Origin: Clostridiales bacterium | GTDB lineage: Bacteria; Bacillota; Clostridia; Oscillospirales; Acutalibacteraceae | Length of the DNA stretch: 64,000 nt | Direction: 5' to 3' | NCBI GenBank assembly: GCA_012524025.1 | Contig: JAAYSC010000040.1 | Span: forward strand, 1 to 64,000 | Part shown: positions 59,004-64,000 of the stretch, in pieces | Layout: each line of letters opens with the position of its first letter | Numbering within the stretch: position 1 is the stretch's first letter | Made by a program: the position numbers and the translations under genes | The notes under the pieces: generated by a model | Database searches by the model: none | Seen by the model: only the letters and a program-made list of their open reading frames with translations | What the model was told of the DNA's origin: nothing

Positions 59004-60197
59004 TTATGCACCGTTTTCTAAAAACCCTAAAATAGCAAGAGCTGTTGCTGCATAACTTGCTTGTTTATTGTAGTCGGAATTCAAAGAGAAGGCCGGTACT
59101 ACTCTCTTCTTTGATAATCGAATTTCAGATTTAAATTTTTTAAGAAAGTCTTTACTTTTAAAATAGTGGGAGTATATAAAAACATTGTCAGGCTCCAGCA
59201 AGTTTACACAAGCGCTCACACCTTGTGCCAGCGAAAAAGCAATAGAATCCATTATTTGAGCCGGGCCTTTATCTTTTTTTGAATATGCCTCAAATAATAA
59301 ATTTAAGTTTATTTGCTTGAAATCACCTTTCGATGAAGCATAAAGAAAGGGACAGGCATCTTCAGAGTAAACTTTTTTCAAGTTTTGTAATAAATAAGAA
59401 AATGATGCGCAGCGATTAAGTGGCATAAGCCCTCTATCGCTGTTTTCTTTGTCTCTGTTATAAACTGTTAAATTGCCAAAGTTTATTTCTTTTTCACAGT
59501 TGAATAGCTTACCCGAGGCACTCGGTATATAAACACCCGAAAAAACTTTATCGGCAATTAAAAATAAATTGTTTTCCTCAAAACAAGAACGCTTAAAAAG
59601 TCTGTCGGCATAAAACATTGCAAATGTATGCTTTTCAAAATATATACCTATATTGAAAAGGTTAATAAGCTCTGCTTTTAAAGCTCCGAGAAAAGATTCT
59701 TTTTCTTCTTTAGAGCTTAAAAAGTTCTCTGCAACGCTTATACCTATGGAATGAATTTTTATTTCTGAATTTAGCTTCTTGCTTAATTTGTATAATATCT
59801 TAACTAAACAATTTTGGGCATTCATATCTGTTTCAAATTTTTGGCTGGATCTTGATAAAGATTTGCCATTTAGAAGGCTTGTTATTAAGGTAAAGTTATC
59901 CTTTTGAATATCTATCGAAAGAAAAACAATTCCCCGGTAGTTGAGATCCAACAATTGTTCTTTTCTGCCGGCTCCGCCTGATCTACTAACTTTTTCAGCC
60001 TTGACCAAGACTCCTTCCTCAATCAGCCCAGCAGTGATATTGGTTATTGCCGCAGGCGTAAGTTCCAAGGCATCTGCTAAAAATTTTCTTGATTTGGGAC
60101 CGGAAAAGAATAAAGTTTTTAAAACAAGTGCTCGGTTTATTTTTTTTATATCATTAATTGTTTTGCCCGAAAGCCCAAAACCTTTATTTTCAATCAC
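59004..60197 (-). CDS. ROK-family transcriptional regulator with diverged ligand domain
   Basis: N-terminal winged HTH (RKFLADALELTPAAITNITAGLIEEGVL), ROK-length C-terminal domain, catalytic/zinc motifs not recognisable. Confidence 0.82.
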   Translation of the reverse strand: MIENKGFGLSGKTINDIKKINRALVLKTLFFSGPKSRKFLADALELTPAAITNITAGLIEEGVLVKAEKVSRSGGAGRKEQLLDLNYRGIVFLSIDIQKDNFTLITSLLNGKSLSRSSQKFETDMNAQNCLVKILYKLSKKLNSEIKIHSIGISVAENFLSSKEEKESFLGALKAELINLFNIGIYFEKHTFAMFYADRLFKRSCFEENNLFLIADKVFSGVYIPSASGKLFNCEKEINFGNLTVYNRDKENSDRGLMPLNRCASFSYLLQNLKKVYSEDACPFLYASSKGDFKQINLNLLFEAYSKKDKGPAQIMDSIAFSLAQGVSACVNLLEPDNVFIYSHYFKSKDFLKKFKSEIRLSKKRVVPAFSLNSDYNKQASYAATALAILGFLENGA

Positions 60198-61150
60198 TTA
60201 TAAATCCCCTCTTCCTGCCAAATTTTGTTCATGAGCTCATAGCGCTCAAGCGGCATACCGGTATAAATGCAGTTTGAAGTAGAAAAAATATAACCATAGC
60301 CGGGCATCCCATCCCTTAAAGAGCGTCGAACATCCGCTATGACATCATTTTCACTACCGGTTTGTAAAAGCCCACAGTTTACATTGCCTATTAAGCATAC
60401 CTTATCACCAATAAGTTTTTTTACTTCACGCAAACTGACGCCTGCTTGTGGGTCAATGGAATGAAGGGCATGCGGCTTACATTCAATAATTTGATCTAAT
60501 ATAGGCATAATATTGCCATCAGTATGCTTTATGGTATAAAAGCCCAATTCTTTATAGGCCTTAATAATTTCAAATAGATAAGGCGTCACAAACTCAGAAA
60601 ACATTGAAGGGCTGAAAAAGGGGTTTGTGTTAAAACAGTAATCCGAACACATGGCAAAGCCGTCAACCAAGCCCTCGTATTTTGAAAGTTTCTCGGCAAA
60701 TTCAATATGCTCCTTAACAGCCCGCTTTGCTTCCAATTTAATCTTGTTTGGCTCTTCTTGACAAAGAACGGACAGTTCAAGCATATCTTCACCGTTTGGG
60801 ATTCCAATTGTAGGGTCACCATATATCATGACAAAATACTCGTCATTGGTCTTCTCTCTTAACCTTTCATAAAAGCGGATTTGTTCATCGAAGTCATTAT
60901 TGGGTGCATCGGCAAATAAGGCACTGTGGTTATATTTTTTAGCTATTTCAATATAGCAATCAGCCTGATCGTCTATTAACAGCCTTTTTTCTTCTTCGCT
61001 CATCTGGTTCCATTGGGTAAACCTTCTATGTTGCGGATGAACCTTCCCAATCGCTTGCATAGTTAAGAAGAACACCAACTCAAAGTGAGGCACCAAACCC
61101 TTTATAGGCCTTCTTTCAAGGGCATCAATAAATCTTTGCTTATGTGTCAT
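60194..61150 (-). CDS. Uroporphyrinogen decarboxylase-like (URO-D superfamily) protein
   Basis: FIDALERRPIKGLVPHFE, IKHTDGNIMPILDQI, HSIDPQAGVSLREVKKLIGDKVCLIGNV, STSNCIYTGMPLERYELM. Confidence 0.85.
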   Translation of the reverse strand: MTHKQRFIDALERRPIKGLVPHFELVFFLTMQAIGKVHPQHRRFTQWNQMSEEEKRLLIDDQADCYIEIAKKYNHSALFADAPNNDFDEQIRFYERLREKTNDEYFVMIYGDPTIGIPNGEDMLELSVLCQEEPNKIKLEAKRAVKEHIEFAEKLSKYEGLVDGFAMCSDYCFNTNPFFSPSMFSEFVTPYLFEIIKAYKELGFYTIKHTDGNIMPILDQIIECKPHALHSIDPQAGVSLREVKKLIGDKVCLIGNVNCGLLQTGSENDVIADVRRSLRDGMPGYGYIFSTSNCIYTGMPLERYELMNKIWQEEGIYK

Positions 61151-61165
61151 AGATTCACCCCTTAA

Positions 61166-61187
61166 TTAATTATACGAGTTAATTATA
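61166..61187 (-). promoter_or_regulatory. Tandem 9-bp repeat (TTAATTATA x2, 13-bp period) overlapping candidate -10 elements
   Basis: TTAATTATA-CGAG-TTAATTATA immediately upstream of the URO-D/ROK operon. Confidence 0.4.
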
Positions 61188-61236
61188 TCAAAAGATCCGG
61201 TCACTATCCATTGACAATCTTAACAAAGTTTAAATT

Positions 61237-61266
61237 AAAAAAAGCGCCTCCGAAGAAGCGCTTTCT
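61237..61266 (-). terminator. Rho-independent terminator of the InlB-repeat protein gene
   Basis: Minus strand AAAGCGC-TTCTTCGGAG-GCGCTTTTTTT. Confidence 0.8.
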
Positions 61267-61277
61267 GAATTAAGAAA

Positions 61278-64000
61278 TTAATCTTTTAACCATTGGGCTG
61301 TAAATGTTTGCGACCCGCCGACTGCCTTTGATGGAACCGCAGGTGACCAACCAACAAATATATATCCCTCTCTGCTCACAGCCGGAATTTGAACATTTTC
61401 GCCCGGCGACAAGAGAATTTCGGTTCCCCCGCTTCCGCCGTTTGCATTAAAGGTATATTTTAATTTGGTGGGAGTCCACTGGGCAACATAGGTAATGTTT
61501 TCAGCCGGCACGGTTGAAGAAAGAGCGGGGCTCCAGCCGGTAAAGCTATAACCTTCACGGGTTATTGTGGGGGCATCAAGCGTGTCGCCATAGGTCATTA
61601 AGGCTCCGGTCGAGCCTGAACCGCCGTTGGCGTCAAAGGTCACATAGTACTTGTTGGGAGCCCATTGGGCAGAATAGGAGTGCACTCCTTCAAGGGCAAC
61701 CGAAGGCAAATCGGGGTTCCAACCGGTGAAGATGTAGCCTTGGCGAGTCATCAAAGGTGAATCTATCTTGCTACCCGGTGTTAAAAGATCCGACGAACCC
61801 CCGCTACCACCATTGGGCAGGAAGTAAAGATTGTTGCCGTCAACTTGCCATTTTGCTGTATAGGTCGTATCTTTAGCCGGAACCGAGTCAGGCACTTCAG
61901 GCTCCCAACCTAAAAAGGTGTAGCCATCGCGTGTAACAACAGGCGCTGTAAGTGTAGCACCATGAGCCATTTGTTGAGTGCTTCCGCCGGTTCCGCCATT
62001 TGCATCAAAAGTAATTTGGTATTTATTAGCTGTCCATTGGGCGGTATAGGTTGAATCTTTACCCGGTACGGTTGCCGGTACGGCCGGCAGCCAGCCTGAA
62101 AGTGTGTATCCGTCACGCGAAACAGCCGGTGCAGAAAGAGGTGCACCGTATGGCATTAAGCTAGCGCTACCGCCGGTGCCGCCATTTGCGTCAAAAGTAA
62201 TCATGTAGTTGTCAGAAGTCCATTTTGCAACATATACGGCATCACCCGTAACAGGTCCGATATTAGGTGACCAACCGGCAAAAACATAACCGTCTTTTGT
62301 AACAGTGGGCGGAATCGGAGTTTCACCATAAAGAACTTGCTTAACTGTGCCGCCTTGCCCACCGTCCGCATTAAAAGTAATGTTATAAGTATTTTTCTGC
62401 CATTGAGCAACATAGGTGGCATTATAGCCCGGAACTTTATCAGGAACAGCCGGATCCCAATGTGTAAAAGTGTGACCTTCCCTGTAAACAAAAGGAGGGT
62501 TTAAGCTTGTATCATAAGTTTGGGTGACGCTTGTTGAGCCTTGCCCACCGTTGGCATCAAATGTTTGCGTATAACTTCCAAGTTCCCAAATTGCATAAAA
62601 AGTGAGAAGGGAACCTTGAGTTGATGCAAGGTTTAAAACACTTTCCATATCTTCATATACCGGCGTTACAGCACCACTTTGGGTTGACCACCCAAGGAAT
62701 TCGTAGCCGTATTTAAGAAATCCGTTTGGAGTCAGGCTCTTACTTGTATCATAAGTATGTGTAGAGCTTGCAGTTGAGCCGGATGTATGACCATTGCCTG
62801 AATAATTAATATTATAAGTTATAGGAGTCCATTGGGCTTTATAAACGGTGTTAACGGAAGGTACGGTTGAAGGTAGTGCCGGAGACCAGCCCGATAAGGT
62901 ATAACCTAACTTTGACACGGAAGGCGCTTGCAAGGGCTGACCGACAGCCATTTCAGTCTGACCCTGTCCGCCTGTTCCACCGTTGGCATCAAAAGTTATT
63001 TGAACCGTTTGACCCCATTGAGCATAGAGGGTGTGGTCACTTGTTCCGACAGGAAAAGAAGCACCAGGGTTGTAAACAACACCGCTGGTTGGGGAGGTGC
63101 CCCAGCCTATATGTTCTGCCGCGCCATTTGAGAATTTATTGGCCGAAAGATTTGCTGATTGGTCTTTGTTGATCAGTTGCGGGTTCATCCCACCGGAACC
63201 GCCATTAGCATCAAAAAACACTGTTTGTGCATTGTTAAGGTCACTTTCAGTAGCGGTATAGCTCGTATAGCTGCCATCAATGTCAAGGTCAAAAACTCTT
63301 ACCCCGGGGTTACCGTCATTATAGGAGTTGACACCGGCCGACTTACCAAAGCCTAAATCAATTCCATCAGGGGTAGTAACAGTAAAAGAGTTCATGTGGT
63401 CATGACCAAAATAAGCTCCTTTAAAATTCCCGTAATCGCGCCAAGCTTCATACAAAGTTTTACTTCCGTATTGAGACGAAGAACGATGAGCCGTGGATTC
63501 ATAAGTGCTTTTATTTGCAGGGCACGGTTTTTCCTTGTAAATTTGCGCCTCTGTCGTTCCGTAGGCAGACTTTTCCCAATTGATTCTTTCGGGAATTAAA
63601 TAATAGGTTGAGCTACCATAGGGAGTACCGTGACCGACATAACCAACACTGTTATCGGTCGGCTTTGAAGTTGTCATCCCTAAATCATAGACATCGTTAA
63701 CGATTATATGTTGGAACTGAATAGCCGGTACGGTCGGATAGGTTTGTGCGGTTTGAATATAATAATTAATTTGGTCTGTATAGCAGCAGTCATAGCCAGA
63801 AGAAGCATATGCTCCCGAGTCCATAACATAAACCAAATAGCCGGGCGTCCCGCTTGTTTGACCACGAGGATATATCTCAATAACACCGTTGCCCGCCCCG
63901 GTAAGGCTCTGAACATCGTGATCAATGAAAAGGTCACCGCCACGCTGTTTATAGTATGCATACTGATCATCTTTGCTAGGAGGTTTGTTGGGCCAATTGC
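61278..64000 (-). CDS. Calcineurin-like phosphoesterase with C-terminal InlB B-type repeats (5' end beyond the window)
   Basis: GHGTPYGSSTYY and YFGHDHMNSF metallophosphoesterase motifs, then ten FDANGG..GY.F.GW.P..P...Y.AQW repeats; frame stays open to the window edge. Confidence 0.88.
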   Translation of the reverse strand, partial: NWPNKPPSKDDQYAYYKQRGGDLFIDHDVQSLTGAGNGVIEIYPRGQTSGTPGYLVYVMDSGAYASSGYDCCYTDQINYYIQTAQTYPTVPAIQFQHIIVNDVYDLGMTTSKPTDNSVGYVGHGTPYGSSTYYLIPERINWEKSAYGTTEAQIYKEKPCPANKSTYESTAHRSSSQYGSKTLYEAWRDYGNFKGAYFGHDHMNSFTVTTPDGIDLGFGKSAGVNSYNDGNPGVRVFDLDIDGSYTSYTATESDLNNAQTVFFDANGGSGGMNPQLINKDQSANLSANKFSNGAAEHIGWGTSPTSGVVYNPGASFPVGTSDHTLYAQWGQTVQITFDANGGTGGQGQTEMAVGQPLQAPSVSKLGYTLSGWSPALPSTVPSVNTVYKAQWTPITYNINYSGNGHTSGSTASSTHTYDTSKSLTPNGFLKYGYEFLGWSTQSGAVTPVYEDMESVLNLASTQGSLLTFYAIWELGSYTQTFDANGGQGSTSVTQTYDTSLNPPFVYREGHTFTHWDPAVPDKVPGYNATYVAQWQKNTYNITFNADGGQGGTVKQVLYGETPIPPTVTKDGYVFAGWSPNIGPVTGDAVYVAKWTSDNYMITFDANGGTGGSASLMPYGAPLSAPAVSRDGYTLSGWLPAVPATVPGKDSTYTAQWTANKYQITFDANGGTGGSTQQMAHGATLTAPVVTRDGYTFLGWEPEVPDSVPAKDTTYTAKWQVDGNNLYFLPNGGSGGSSDLLTPGSKIDSPLMTRQGYIFTGWNPDLPSVALEGVHSYSAQWAPNKYYVTFDANGGSGSTGALMTYGDTLDAPTITREGYSFTGWSPALSSTVPAENITYVAQWTPTKLKYTFNANGGSGGTEILLSPGENVQIPAVSREGYIFVGWSPAVPSKAVGGSQTFTAQWLKD
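61284..63240 (-). repeat. Ten tandem ~60-75-aa InlB B/Listeria-Bacteroides-type repeats
   Basis: Repeated FDANGGTGG...GYTFxGWxPxxPxxVPxxxxTYxAQW blocks counted in the translation. Confidence 0.9.

Noticed and set aside
61284-63240. Periodic repeats suggestive of CRISPR or satellite DNA
   Set aside because: Period is ~180-230 bp, copies are diverged, and translation gives InlB-type protein repeats; no short identical repeat with unique spacers.
1-64000. tRNA/rRNA genes
   Set aside because: No convincing T-loop/acceptor pairs or rRNA signature sequences were seen by eye; a tRNAscan/Infernal run would be needed to be sure.

Overview
This window is about 64 kb of a low-to-mid GC Bacillota (Clostridia-like) chromosome. 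It is densely coded and almost entirely housekeeping. In order it contains: PBP1A; a partial pyrimidine operon (pyrC-pyrF-CarB-like-pyrK-pyrD-ruvX-radA); a DUF6873-like ORF and a Xer recombinase; a SCIFF (ranthipeptide) precursor and its radical SAM maturase; upp-rpiB-tsaB-tsaE; rodA; a long minus-strand run (acpS, nnrE/D, hprK, ROK glucokinase, murB, rapZ, whiA, dnaE, pfkA, pcrA); T-box-pheST; ireB; a MacAB-like adaptor and permease; purE-M-N-H-D; mnmA-nadA-iscU-iscS and iscR; a ChbG/YdjC deacetylase; a PfkB kinase; a six-gene operon joining a URO-D-like protein, a diverged ROK regulator, the AmmeMemoRadiSam proteins (fused B/A plus radical SAM), a GH2 beta-mannosidase and a GH4 enzyme; and, at the edge, a phosphoesterase with ten InlB-type repeats. 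No rRNA, tRNA, CRISPR array or transposase was seen. Main points of interest: (1) a full-length CarB-like protein in the pyr operon that appears catalytically dead in both ATP-grasp halves but keeps its allosteric domain; (2) the AmmeMemoRadiSam genes inside a glycosidase/ROK/URO-D operon; (3) the 45-aa SCIFF peptide, missed by the ORF track, separated from its maturase by a terminator-like hairpin; (4) twin CAAGCGCTTG palindromes exactly 42 bp apart at the pur promoter; (5) loss of yvcK between rapZ and whiA; (6) a MacAB-like pair with no adjacent ATPase. Everything rests on reading the sequence and on remembered family motifs; no searches were run.
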